Source: Desulfobacteraceae bacterium (GTDB lineage Bacteria > Desulfobacterota > Desulfobacteria > Desulfobacterales > Desulfobacteraceae). From it: 34,117 nt of DNA. The notes beneath the pieces are model-generated. The model was not told the origin of the DNA and did no database searches. It saw only the letters and a list, made by a program, of their open reading frames with translations. The stretch's first letter is position 1. Each line of letters opens with the position of its first letter. The DNA lies in the NCBI GenBank assembly GCA_016744295.1, contig JADGEQ010000059.1, positions 1 to 34,117 of the forward strand, given 5' to 3'. The translations under genes were made by a program, and so were the position numbers. Of the stretch, positions 1-8,574 are shown one piece after another.

Positions 1-436
1 CCTCGTTGATGATAGTTTTTTGGTTGCACAAATATTCTATCTGCTTGATCCATCAAGCACAACGGGGTTTTTTATTTTTTTTGATGGTGGATTGGGGACC
101 AGTCTGTCTTGCGGGATTAACCCCGGTTGGAATAGTTGTGATATCCTGGAAATTCCAGTATAAAAATTCCCAGAACAAATCCGGAAAAATTATTTCGGTT
201 TTAACCCACTATCCAAGGGCATTATCTTCCTTTTTTTGATTAAATTTTATGAGAAGCCTTCATGGCGTTAAGAAATGGTTCATTTACTCTCTTCTGAATA
301 AACCTTGTCTTTTTGGCCCGAATTTATTACTATATTATAATATTCTACACAATCTTATGATCGAAACAATCTTAGAAACGAAACAACATGATGAAGGAAG
401 TTGCTATATTCTTTTTTTTAGAGGAGGAATAACTTC
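1..436. other. AT-rich region without a convincing gene
   Basis: I see no supportable gene here. Two short open frames (6-239 and 249-446) have low-complexity, non-protein-like translations and no good ribosome binding site. Positions 42-59 hold a 7-bp inverted repeat (TGCTTGA / TCAAGCA, loop TCCA), followed about seven bases later by a T-rich run at 68-81. It could be a weak terminator for a + strand gene lying left of the window. The strong Shine-Dalgarno sequence at about 421-427 (GAGGAGG) belongs to the next gene. Confidence 0.5.
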
Positions 437-1060
437 ATGTATCTAAAACCCAATACTCATTATTCGGCAGCAAAGGCACCCAAAAAAAGACAAACTTATA
501 CCGGTATAATTTTCATGGGATTGGTATTGCTGTTTATGAATTATAGTCCATGCCACGCCAAGGAATTTTTTAATTATCATGGTGTAACCGGATTCCATGG
601 GCAAAGCAAATGGACCAATATAGGACCTGCCTCAGAAGACGATTACGAATGGTCTAATATCAGTTATTTACTTGGCAAAGACCTTAACCCATGGCTGTCA
701 TTTGAAACATTATTGGGTCCGGGTTACATAAAAACCCAAAATTTTAACGAAACCGGCAGTATAGAATGGCGATTGCTATTACATTTACATGGTAAATATC
801 TATATTTAAAACTGGGTACAGGTGTTGCGTATCTTTTTGATTCAAAAAATATGCCTGATTTATCCAATGCCAATTTTTTCTCGATTATTTCCTATAGCAT
901 GGGATTTCGTTTTCGTTTTAATGATTCGCAAAAAAACAGTCCGGAAATAATGCTGGGTTATTCGGTGGAACACCTTTCAGATCCTTTTAAAGGAGGAGAA
1001 GACGGGGATATAGGATTGAACATAGGGTCAATTTACGCCGTTATCTCATGGTATTTTTAA
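437..1060 (+). CDS. PagL-like acyloxyacyl hydrolase / outer-membrane beta-barrel protein
   Basis: This 207-residue protein has a basic N-terminus, a hydrophobic stretch at about residues 22-38 and a likely signal-peptidase site after CHA at 41, so it should be exported. The rest alternates aromatic and glycine-rich strands and ends in the aromatic pattern SWYF, which is typical of outer-membrane beta-barrels. Near the C-terminus a His-x-Ser pair (H179, S181) is followed by acidic residues (E188, D190, D192) and an I-G-L-N stretch. This resembles the His/Ser/Glu active site of PagL lipid A 3-O-deacylases. PagL enzymes remove an acyl chain from lipid A in the outer membrane. The match is judged from motif and topology only, and the catalytic acid is not certain. 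The start has an excellent Shine-Dalgarno (GAGGAGG). No operon partner is evident. Confidence 0.6.
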   Translation: MYLKPNTHYSAAKAPKKRQTYTGIIFMGLVLLFMNYSPCHAKEFFNYHGVTGFHGQSKWTNIGPASEDDYEWSNISYLLGKDLNPWLSFETLLGPGYIKTQNFNETGSIEWRLLLHLHGKYLYLKLGTGVAYLFDSKNMPDLSNANFFSIISYSMGFRFRFNDSQKNSPEIMLGYSVEHLSDPFKGGEDGDIGLNIGSIYAVISWYF

Positions 1061-1131
1061 TTTTGAGTGATACACACCTTGACCTTTTTATTACTTGATT
1101 TCTACCCAGGGCGATAGTAGTCTACCGACCC

Positions 1132-1818
1132 ATGCGAATCTATGCAATTGCCGATATCCATGGAAAAGAAAAAAACATTGAAATCATCTCTTTGGTTTCG
1201 AGAAAATTCTCCCCCGATTTAATTGTTATTGCCGGTGATATAACCCGCTATTTTCAATGGAAATCAACCATCCGTCGACTCAATCATCTGTATAAATTTA
1301 ATAAAGATGACCAATTGTCTCAAAGTGAGAACCATCCTCCCATTCTCTGCATCCGTGGAAATTCAGATTTGAACCGAATGGAACATTCTCTAAAAAACGC
1401 CAAGAACCTGAGTCTTCTCAATACGCTGCCCCTGGTAGTGAAAGGGGTTCCTTTTGTGGGCGCAAACGGCACCGTTCCTCTGCCCTTTGCATCAAGAATC
1501 TGCCTGGGAGAGAACCGGCTATTGGGAAAACTTAAACCCCACATAAACAAAGAAACAATCCTTGTGGTTCATCCGCCGCCCAGGGGTATCTGTGACCGGG
1601 TAGGCAATAGATTCAGCGCCGGTAGCGGGAACCTGCTGGACTTTATTAAAACCACCCAGCCCCGGATGGTCCTCTGTGGTCATATCCATGAACAACCCGG
1701 CATGGCGTTTGTTAAAAAAACCCTGGTTGTGAACTGTGCCATGAATAAAGATCACCATGGTGCCATCATTGATCTTCAAAAAGACTGTCCCCCCCAGGTA
1801 AATTTCTTGCAACCCTGA
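1132..1818 (+). CDS. Calcineurin-like metallophosphoesterase
   Basis: The 228-residue protein carries the full set of metallophosphoesterase metal-binding motifs in order: D8-x-H10 at the N-terminus, G-D-I-T at 35-38, G-N-S-D at 76-79, H147 in a V-V-H-P stretch and G-H-I-H at 183-186. These bind two divalent metals in phosphatases and nucleases of the calcineurin-like fold. Length and compactness fit the small YfcE-like / phosphoesterase group acting on small phosphoesters in the cytoplasm. There is no signal peptide. Substrate cannot be inferred. The ATG at 1132 puts the first beta strand and the D-x-H motif at the usual distance from the N-terminus, which supports this start. Confidence 0.85.
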   Translation: MRIYAIADIHGKEKNIEIISLVSRKFSPDLIVIAGDITRYFQWKSTIRRLNHLYKFNKDDQLSQSENHPPILCIRGNSDLNRMEHSLKNAKNLSLLNTLPLVVKGVPFVGANGTVPLPFASRICLGENRLLGKLKPHINKETILVVHPPPRGICDRVGNRFSAGSGNLLDFIKTTQPRMVLCGHIHEQPGMAFVKKTLVVNCAMNKDHHGAIIDLQKDCPPQVNFLQP

Positions 1819-1871
1819 AATGGGAGTGATATGGAACCCCATTGACAAAAACCATATAAAGGAAAGACATA

Positions 1872-2063
1872 ATGTGCGAATCAAATGTATATTTCAGAGA
1901 GAATGATGTGGAAAAACTGATCATGGAAAATGTGGCCGCCATCACACCGGCCGGCAAGGACATCTTTGTTTTAAAGGGTCTTTTGGGTGAACGCATGGAA
2001 GTTACAGGTATCATCGAAGATATCAACCTCATGGGACATAAAATTATACTCAAAGCCCTGTAA
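1872..2063 (+). CDS. cooT: CooT family nickel-binding protein
   Basis: This 63-residue protein begins M-C-E-S-N-V-Y, the characteristic start of the CooT family, with the conserved Cys at position 2. It continues as a small all-beta fold. CooT from Rhodospirillum rubrum binds Ni(II) through that Cys and helps mature carbon monoxide dehydrogenase; related proteins are widespread in sulfate reducers and other anaerobes. No CODH or CooC/CooJ gene lies in the window, so a general nickel-related or unknown role is as likely as CODH maturation. Its stop codon overlaps the start of the next gene by one base (TAATG), which implies translational coupling. Confidence 0.8.
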   Translation: MCESNVYFRENDVEKLIMENVAAITPAGKDIFVLKGLLGERMEVTGIIEDINLMGHKIILKAL

Positions 2064-2614
2064 TGAAGAGGTTCGCCCAATACCTTGCTGTTCTGGCCAA
2101 GACCAATGCCCTGGGAAAACAGGTTGACTGGCTTTTTTATCCGGGTATGCTCCAGGAAAGCCGGGCCAAATGGTGGGATGATTTTGCCTGGCGGCCCAAG
2201 GCCCATGAAGGGGTTGACATCTGTTTTTACAGACAAGGACAAGAAAAGATCACTCCCCTGGCAAAGGATACTCGCGTTCCTGCCATGGACAAAGGGCTTA
2301 TTTTAAATCGGTGTGAAGATTTTTTAGGCGAATCCCTTGTGATTACCCATGGGAAAATTGATGATGATTTTCCCAGGGTTGTCCTGGTCTACTCCCACCT
2401 GGAGATAGACAAAACCCTTGTGCCCGGCAATTGGGTTGAAAAAGGAGAAATTATTGCCCGTCTATTTGACACCGGCAAAAAACAATCAAAACTTTTGTCC
2501 CACCTGCATCTTTCCTGTATTGAGTTGATGGATAAGATTCCGTTGGAGGATCTGAACTGGAAACTTTTTCCAGACCGGAAAAAGATTAACCTGATTAATC
2601 CTGTATTCCTTTAA
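2063..2614 (+). CDS. M23-like (LytM fold) peptidase-domain protein
   Basis: The 183-residue protein has the arrangement of metal ligands found in M23 peptidases: H48-x-x-x-D52 (H-E-G-V-D), H112 in a Y-S-H stretch, and H147-x-H149 (H-L-H-L-S). The intervening V-x-x-G-x-x-V-x-x-G-E-I-I-A pattern is the usual beta-rich LytM/biotinyl-like core. M23 enzymes normally cut peptidoglycan peptides in the periplasm, but I see no signal peptide or lipobox here. It may therefore be a cytoplasmic relative, or be exported in some other way. It overlaps cooT by one base and is probably co-translated with it. The pairing suggests a shared role that is not obvious from either family. Confidence 0.65.
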   Translation: MKRFAQYLAVLAKTNALGKQVDWLFYPGMLQESRAKWWDDFAWRPKAHEGVDICFYRQGQEKITPLAKDTRVPAMDKGLILNRCEDFLGESLVITHGKIDDDFPRVVLVYSHLEIDKTLVPGNWVEKGEIIARLFDTGKKQSKLLSHLHLSCIELMDKIPLEDLNWKLFPDRKKINLINPVFL

Positions 2615-2674
2615 TTGTTTTTATGAATACCATCAAGATCCAATATTTCAGGCTGGTTAATCCCAAAAGAAGAA

Positions 2675-2703
2675 TTGAAAAAAAAGAAAATTTGATCTAT
2701 GAT
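2675..2703 (+). promoter_or_regulatory. Sigma70-type promoter upstream of lapA-like gene and mutS
   Basis: A TTGAAA box (2675-2680) and a TATGAT box (2698-2703) are separated by exactly 17 bases of A-rich DNA. This lies about 50 bases before the start at 2752 and is a near-consensus housekeeping promoter for the lapA-like - mutS - amidase group. Confidence 0.6.
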
Positions 2704-2751
2704 CACCCAAAAATTGTAACTTACACTGGACTCAAAACACGGAGAGGATAA

Positions 2752-3153
2752 ATGAAGACAATTAAAACCCTTTTTTTGCTGGTTATCCTGGGGTTGATAG
2801 GTACCCTAATTTATCAAAATCTGGACTACTTTATGGCCCCGTCTGTACTGCACATTGACTTTAAGGTTTCCACCTGGCAATGGACAACCCCTGCGCTTCC
2901 CCTCATCGCCTACTGGGGCATCTGCTTTGGCCTGGGACTCTTAATTACAGGAATGAAAGGACTTTTTACAGCCTTTCGCCTGGGAAGGGAAATAAAGAAC
3001 CAGGACACTCGGATTGACACCTTGAAACAGGAGATACATGTTCTGAAAATGAAACTGGATGTTTTTATCCACGACCCCTACATTAAAAAAGAAATGGAAA
3101 CTCATTCTGTAGAGACGGATACCCCGGAAACGGCCGTTGCAACGACAGAATAG
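2752..3153 (+). CDS. LapA-domain (DUF1049-like) inner-membrane protein
   Basis: This 133-residue protein has two membrane segments (about 5-22 and 47-68) with a polar loop between them, then a heptad-like, charged region (about 75-105) that should form a coiled coil. It ends in an acidic Thr/Glu-rich tail. The layout matches the LapA/YciS family of small inner-membrane proteins; the E. coli member works with LapB in controlling LPS synthesis through LpxC turnover. No lapB-like TPR gene is adjacent, so that role is only a family-based suggestion. The start has a strong Shine-Dalgarno (GGAGAGG), and the promoter at 2675-2703 sits just upstream. Confidence 0.7.
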   Translation: MKTIKTLFLLVILGLIGTLIYQNLDYFMAPSVLHIDFKVSTWQWTTPALPLIAYWGICFGLGLLITGMKGLFTAFRLGREIKNQDTRIDTLKQEIHVLKMKLDVFIHDPYIKKEMETHSVETDTPETAVATTE

Positions 3154-3176
3154 ACCATAAAATCGGCCTAATTAAG

Positions 3177-5909
3177 GTGAACCCCAAAAAAAGCAGTGAC
3201 AAACCACCTGAAACCAAACCGTCCATGACCCCAAAAAAGCACACACCCATGATGGAGCAATATCTCTCCATTAAAGCGCAATACCAGGATGCCATTCTAT
3301 TCTACCGGATGGGGGATTTCTATGAAATGTTTCTTGAGGATGCCCAAAAAGCGTCTGCCATCCTTGAAATTGCCCTGACCTCCAGAAATAAGAATGACAG
3401 CTCGCCCATTCCCATGTGCGGAATCCCCTTTAGGTCAGCTGACAATTACATAGCAAAACTCATTGAAAACGGATGCAAGGTAGCGGTCTGTGACCAGGTG
3501 GAAGATTCAGCCGAAGCCAAGGGACTTGTCAAGCGGGAAGTGGTCAGGGTGATTACCCCGGGTATGATCCTCAACGAATCCCTTTTGGATAAAAAATCCA
3601 ATAATTTTTTGGTGGCCCTCTCTAAAACAAAAGAGGCTGTTGGGCTTGCCTGCCTTGATATTTCCACAGGGACTTTTAAAACCTGTCAGATGGAAAGAAC
3701 AGGAAATGCCATTCCTCCAGCACTGATAGATGAAGCGCTGAAGCTTGACCCCAGGGAGGTTTTACTTTCATCCACCTTTAAAACAGACCCGGTTTACAAC
3801 CAGGTTCGAAATGCGTTTAGTACAAGACAGATCACCTATATTGATAAAAGCCAGTTCCAGGTGGAGGATGCCAGAGAAAGACTGCAAAAAAAGTTTAAAA
3901 CCCGCAGTCTTGAATGCTTTGGCCTGGAGAATTTTACGGCGGCCATCTCGGCTGCCGGTGCTGTGATATCCTATGTTCAGGATACCCAGATGCAGGATAC
4001 CCAGCACATCTTCCAGATCATTCCCTATGATCTAACGCGCTTTCTAAAGATTGATGACCGGTCCTGTAAGAATCTGGAGCTGCTGAACAATATCCAGACC
4101 CTGGACAAACGAGGAACCTTGATTTTTGTTCTGGACAAAACCGTTACCGCCATGGGCGGACGGCTGATTAAAACCTGGATACGATACCCTCTGGTTGACC
4201 GCGGTCTGATTGAACAACGGCTTGACTGCATAGAAGAAATTTGCGGGGCCACCCATATCCACCGATTAATTGTCACCCATTTAAAATCGGTCTATGATCT
4301 TGAACGGCTGGGCAGCAAAATTTCCATGGGCCAGGGAAATGCAAGGGACCTTCTCTCCCTGAAAAATTCCTTGGGAAAACTGCCCAACCTGTTCACAGAA
4401 CTTGCCATGTTCAAGCATCCGGTATTGAACGGGAGCCGTCTTGAAGACCAAGAAAACCTGCTGGCATCTTTGGCATCCCTTGCCAATTTAATAGAAAAAG
4501 CCATCCGTGAGGATGCCGTCCATGTTCTGAATGAAGGGAACCTGATCAATGACGGTTACAATCCCAAACTGGATGAATTGCTCTCCATTACCCGGGATGG
4601 GAAATCCTGGATAGCCCGGGCCGAAGCCACAGAACGGAAAAAAACAAAGCTCTCCTCTTTAAAAATTAAATACAACAAGGTTTTTGGATATTTCATCGAG
4701 GTTTCCCGGGCACAATCCAAAGAGGTGCCGGATAATTATGTCCGGAAACAGACCCTTGTCAATGCCGAACGCTTCATCACCGACGAGATGAAAGAGGTGG
4801 AATCAACCATTTTAAATGCCCAGGACAAACGAAATTCCCTTGAATACGAGATTTTCAGTTCTGTTAGGGACCAGGTGGTTGCCAAGGCTGTTCTTATCTT
4901 GAAAATGGCTGAATTTATCGCCCATATTGATACCCTCCAGTCACTTGCCCAGGTGGCATCTGAAAACGGATATACCAAGCCTGAAATAAACATTGAAAAT
5001 TTTATTGACATTGAAGACGGCAGACACCCGGTGGTTGAAAAGCTGATCACAGGTGAACGCTACGTTCCCAACTCCATCAGACTTGACAGTGTGGACCATC
5101 AGCAACTGCTGATCACAGGTCCGAATATGGCGGGTAAATCAACGGTTTTAAGGCAGGTTGCCCTGACGGTGCTCATGGCCCAGATGGGTTCATTTGTACC
5201 GGCAAAAAAAGCCTCCATCTGTTTGACCGACAGAATTTTCACCCGGGTCGGAGCTCTAGACAACCTGTCTTCAGGCCAGAGCACATTTATGGTTGAAATG
5301 GAGGAAACCGCCAATATTGTCAACAATGCCACCCAAAACAGTCTCATTATCTTAGATGAGATCGGCCGGGGCACCAGTACCTATGATGGCATGAGCATTG
5401 CCTGGGCCGTGGCTGAATATCTCCATGACCTGAAGGGAGTTGGGGTCAAAACATTATTTGCCACCCATTACCACGAATTGATCCGGCTTGAGCAGACCAA
5501 ACCCCGTATTAAAAATTATCATATTGCCGTCAAAGAATTTAATGACAACATTATTTTCCTAAGGCGCCTGGTAAAAGGGGGAACCAATAAAAGTTATGGG
5601 ATACAGGTGGCACGACTGGCCGGTGTGCCCGACCGAATCATTGACTCTGCAAAAACAGTCTTGTCCAAGATTGAACAGGAAAACAATACAGAACCCTCCC
5701 TGGATGCCGCCTTTGAACCGGGTGCAGTTGAACCCAAAAAAACGAAAAAGACCAAACAGAAAAGATCCAGGGACCATGGCCAGCTGGAGTTGTTTGAAAA
5801 TCCAAACACCCAGCTTCGGCAGATGCTTGAAAAGGCAGATATTTCTAATATGACCCCTTTGGATGCCCTTCTTTTCTTAAATGAAATGAAAAAAAAGGCA
5901 TTACACTAA
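3177..5909 (+). CDS. mutS: DNA mismatch repair protein MutS
   Basis: The 910-residue protein is a full-length MutS, which binds mispaired bases and recruits MutL. The mismatch-reading F-x-E motif is at 48-50 (F-Y-E in a G-D-F-Y-E-M-F context). The Walker A loop G-P-N-M-A-G-K-S is at about 648-655, and the Walker B/ABC signature region with L-D-E-I-G-R-G-T-S-T at about 726-735. The C-terminal tail is lysine-rich, with a Q-L-E-L-F stretch like that seen in many MutS proteins. The GTG at 3177 has only a weak overlapping AAGG. An ATG at 3225 would give the more usual N-terminus just before T-P-M-M-x-Q-Y, so the first 16 residues are uncertain. The amidase gene starts three bases after the stop, so the two are probably co-transcribed. 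Confidence 0.97.
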   Translation: MNPKKSSDKPPETKPSMTPKKHTPMMEQYLSIKAQYQDAILFYRMGDFYEMFLEDAQKASAILEIALTSRNKNDSSPIPMCGIPFRSADNYIAKLIENGCKVAVCDQVEDSAEAKGLVKREVVRVITPGMILNESLLDKKSNNFLVALSKTKEAVGLACLDISTGTFKTCQMERTGNAIPPALIDEALKLDPREVLLSSTFKTDPVYNQVRNAFSTRQITYIDKSQFQVEDARERLQKKFKTRSLECFGLENFTAAISAAGAVISYVQDTQMQDTQHIFQIIPYDLTRFLKIDDRSCKNLELLNNIQTLDKRGTLIFVLDKTVTAMGGRLIKTWIRYPLVDRGLIEQRLDCIEEICGATHIHRLIVTHLKSVYDLERLGSKISMGQGNARDLLSLKNSLGKLPNLFTELAMFKHPVLNGSRLEDQENLLASLASLANLIEKAIREDAVHVLNEGNLINDGYNPKLDELLSITRDGKSWIARAEATERKKTKLSSLKIKYNKVFGYFIEVSRAQSKEVPDNYVRKQTLVNAERFITDEMKEVESTILNAQDKRNSLEYEIFSSVRDQVVAKAVLILKMAEFIAHIDTLQSLAQVASENGYTKPEINIENFIDIEDGRHPVVEKLITGERYVPNSIRLDSVDHQQLLITGPNMAGKSTVLRQVALTVLMAQMGSFVPAKKASICLTDRIFTRVGALDNLSSGQSTFMVEMEETANIVNNATQNSLIILDEIGRGTSTYDGMSIAWAVAEYLHDLKGVGVKTLFATHYHELIRLEQTKPRIKNYHIAVKEFNDNIIFLRRLVKGGTNKSYGIQVARLAGVPDRIIDSAKTVLSKIEQENNTEPSLDAAFEPGAVEPKKTKKTKQKRSRDHGQLELFENPNTQLRQMLEKADISNMTPLDALLFLNEMKKKALH

Positions 5910-5912
5910 AAG

Positions 5913-7703
5913 ATGGGTAAATTTCGGTTAATATTAGGTTGCATCTGTTTGGTCATTTCCATTGGCATCTGCATGGGGTTTTTACCAAGCCCAGGCCATG
6001 CAGACTCGGCCAAACAAAAATATTTGAATGCCGACAATGGTTTTAAAAAACTTAGAAACTCTTCCCTGAAACGGCAAAAACTTTCGGAATGGCTCAACTG
6101 CATCGGACAATACGAAACCATTTACAAGGACCATCCAGAAAGCTCCTGGGCACCAGCCGGAATGTACAAGGCAGCAGAACTCTATCTCCAATTATTTAAA
6201 CTATCCGGCAACAGCACCCATAAATCCCAGGCCTTAGATCTTCTATCCAGAATCAGAAACAGATACCCGAAAAGTGCCTATAATGGACGGGCAAGGGTCC
6301 TGTCAAAATCCCTTGCCGTAAAAGCGAAGCGCTCCCAGAAACCGAACAAGGATATGGGTTCAAAAAAAGAGAAAACTCGGAATAACGCCCTGATAAACAA
6401 ATCCGATAAAGAAAAATTTCAAAAGAAAGAAGCCCACCCCCCCCCAAAAAAAACAAAGCAAATTACAAAAAAAGCAGACCAACAAAGCCTGCGGCCCCTT
6501 AAACCCAAAACCCAGAATTTGCCGGCACCCATGAAAAAGATACCTACCAGGGATACCCAGGTAACCAATCTACGGTTCTGGTCCAATCCGGAATATACCA
6601 GAATTGTCATTAACGCCTCTGATGAACGGGATTATTCCCATCGCCTTTTGAAAAAAGACCCCACCATAAACAAGCCCTTTCAACGGCTTTACATTGACAT
6701 CGAAAAAACCAGGCTGGGCAAGGATGTGGCCGAACATATGCCCATCAACGACAACCTGCTGAACCAGGCAAGGGCCGGCCAATATTTGCCCCATACCGTC
6801 CGGGTGGTTGTGGATATAAAATCCTTTGAAAACTATAAGATTTTTTCATTAAAAGACCCCTTCAGAATTATCATTGATGTATGGGGGAAAGGCTCCAATG
6901 GTTCTCCTTCACCGGACCAGTCCATCGCCCAGAAGAATACTAAAGTACCCGTAAAAAGATCCAGAATCACCACTGATAATCTCAAATCATCGGACATTGC
7001 AAGGCAGCTGGCCCTGGGGGTCAGAAAAATCATCATTGATCCGGGCCACGGCGGGCCGGACCCCGGCGCTCCCGGATATATCAAGGGTGTCTGGGAAAAA
7101 GATATTGTGCTTAAGCTATCCTTAAACCTTGCCCAAAAACTGCGAACCCGCCTGAATTGTACCGTGGAGCTGACCCGTTCAACGGACAGGAAACTCACCC
7201 TTGAGGAACGAACCGCCATTGCCAATACCAACCGGGCAGATCTGTTCATTTCCATGCACTGCAATGCCGCTAAAAATAAAAAGCTTAGCGGTTTTGAAAC
7301 CTATATATTGAACCTGGCAACCGATGACCAGGCCATTGCCGTGGCAGCAAGGGAAAATGCCACCTCCAAGAAAAACATTTCCGATCTTGAATATATTTTA
7401 AGCGATCTGATGAAACATGCCAAAATTGAAGAATCAACCCGGCTGGCCAACGATGTTCATAAAGCAATGATCCAGGGAATGAAAAAGAAATATTCAAACA
7501 TAAATGATCACGGAGTAAAGCAGGCACCCTTCTATGTTCTCCTGGGTGCCAGAATGCCCTCCATTCTCATTGAATCATCCTTTATCAGCAATAAGACAGA
7601 ATGCAAAAGGCTGTTAACCCTATCCTATAGAAATGATGTCTGTAATGCCATTACAGACGGGATTGAAACATATATAAAAGCGACAAACCCTAAACAATTA
7701 TAA
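5913..7703 (+). CDS. N-acetylmuramoyl-L-alanine amidase (AMIN + Amidase_3)
   Basis: This 596-residue exported amidase cleaves the bond between N-acetylmuramic acid and the stem peptide. A signal peptide covers residues 1-30 (cleavage after G-H-A). Residues 32-130 form a helical, TPR/YbgF-like segment. Residues 131-210 are a Lys/Pro-rich linker. An AMIN domain spans about 215-325, and the Amidase_3 catalytic domain about 372-590. Zinc ligands are H379 (D-P-G-H-G-G), E395 (W-E-K-D) and H449 (S-M-H-C-N), with the catalytic E554 in L-I-E-S-S-F-I-S-N. AMIN domains in AmiC-type enzymes direct the protein to the division site. The N-terminal helical repeat before the AMIN domain is typical of deltaproteobacterial versions. 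Confidence 0.93.
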   Translation: MGKFRLILGCICLVISIGICMGFLPSPGHADSAKQKYLNADNGFKKLRNSSLKRQKLSEWLNCIGQYETIYKDHPESSWAPAGMYKAAELYLQLFKLSGNSTHKSQALDLLSRIRNRYPKSAYNGRARVLSKSLAVKAKRSQKPNKDMGSKKEKTRNNALINKSDKEKFQKKEAHPPPKKTKQITKKADQQSLRPLKPKTQNLPAPMKKIPTRDTQVTNLRFWSNPEYTRIVINASDERDYSHRLLKKDPTINKPFQRLYIDIEKTRLGKDVAEHMPINDNLLNQARAGQYLPHTVRVVVDIKSFENYKIFSLKDPFRIIIDVWGKGSNGSPSPDQSIAQKNTKVPVKRSRITTDNLKSSDIARQLALGVRKIIIDPGHGGPDPGAPGYIKGVWEKDIVLKLSLNLAQKLRTRLNCTVELTRSTDRKLTLEERTAIANTNRADLFISMHCNAAKNKKLSGFETYILNLATDDQAIAVAARENATSKKNISDLEYILSDLMKHAKIEESTRLANDVHKAMIQGMKKKYSNINDHGVKQAPFYVLLGARMPSILIESSFISNKTECKRLLTLSYRNDVCNAITDGIETYIKATNPKQL

Positions 7704-7751
7704 TTCAAAATGTTATATGTTTGACAATTATAACAAAAAAAGGAGAAGATC

Positions 7752-8540
7752 ATGTCTTTTGAAAACATTATTCTTGAGGTCGAAAACAACATCGCCACTA
7801 TATTTTTCAACAGGCCAAAAGCCTTAAATGCCCTTAATAATGCCCTTTTTGACGAACTGGACATGGCCCTTGATATGGTAGCTAAAAATACCGAAATCAG
7901 GGTTCTTATTCTCACCGGAGCCGGTGATAAAGCATTTGTGGCCGGTGCTGATATTTCCGAGCTTGTAAAGATGAACCCTTTACAGGCAAAATTCTTCTCA
8001 AGAAAAGGTCAGAAAATCTTTTCCAAAATAGAGGACCTTCCCATCCCTGCCATAGCAGCGGTGAACGGCTTTGCCCTGGGGGGAGGAAGCGAAGCAGCCC
8101 TGGCCTGCGACTTTATTTATGCCTCTGAACGCGCTGTTTTTGGCCTGCCGGAAATCAGCCTTGGGTTGATACCGGGATTTGGTGGCACCCAAAGACTTGC
8201 AAGGCTAGTGGGAAATAATCGGGCCAAGGAATTGGTATTCACCGGCAAAAATATCCGTGCGGATAAAGCCCTTGAGTATGGAATGGTCAATAAGGTTTGT
8301 TCTCCTGAAAGCCTGATGGAGGAAGTTATGAAAACAGCCAATCTAATCGCCTCCAAGGGCAAAGTAGCACTGAGAGCTGCCAAAGAGGTTATCCAAAACG
8401 GAACTGCCACAAACCTTGAGACCGGCTGCAGAATCGAAAATGACGGTTTTGGTATCGCCATGGTCAGTGAAGATGCCAAAGAGGGCACCAGCGCCTTTCT
8501 GGAAAAAAGAAAACCCGTATTCAAGGGCGAGCTCAACTAG
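7752..8540 (+). CDS. Enoyl-CoA hydratase / crotonase
   Basis: The 262-residue protein is a classic crotonase that should hydrate trans-2-enoyl-CoA to 3-hydroxyacyl-CoA (or run the reverse). The oxyanion-hole regions A-G-A-D-I (64-68) and G-F-A-L-G-G-G are present. Both catalytic glutamates are found, E114 (G-G-G-S-E) and E134 (L-P-E-I-S-L-G), 20 residues apart as in rat enoyl-CoA hydratase. This supports real hydratase activity rather than another crotonase-fold reaction. A strong Shine-Dalgarno (AAAGGAG) precedes the ATG. It leads a short + strand group with the CoA ligase and ACT protein, which suggests acyl-CoA or aromatic acid metabolism. Chain-length preference cannot be read. Confidence 0.92.
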   Translation: MSFENIILEVENNIATIFFNRPKALNALNNALFDELDMALDMVAKNTEIRVLILTGAGDKAFVAGADISELVKMNPLQAKFFSRKGQKIFSKIEDLPIPAIAAVNGFALGGGSEAALACDFIYASERAVFGLPEISLGLIPGFGGTQRLARLVGNNRAKELVFTGKNIRADKALEYGMVNKVCSPESLMEEVMKTANLIASKGKVALRAAKEVIQNGTATNLETGCRIENDGFGIAMVSEDAKEGTSAFLEKRKPVFKGELN

Positions 8541-8574
8541 CAGCCCGTAAAATTACCATAGTAAGGAACCATCC

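Noticed and set aside
6..446. Two open frames (77 and 65 residues) at the left end as genes
   Set aside because: No ribosome binding site, low-complexity translation, and the second runs into the well-supported start at 437.
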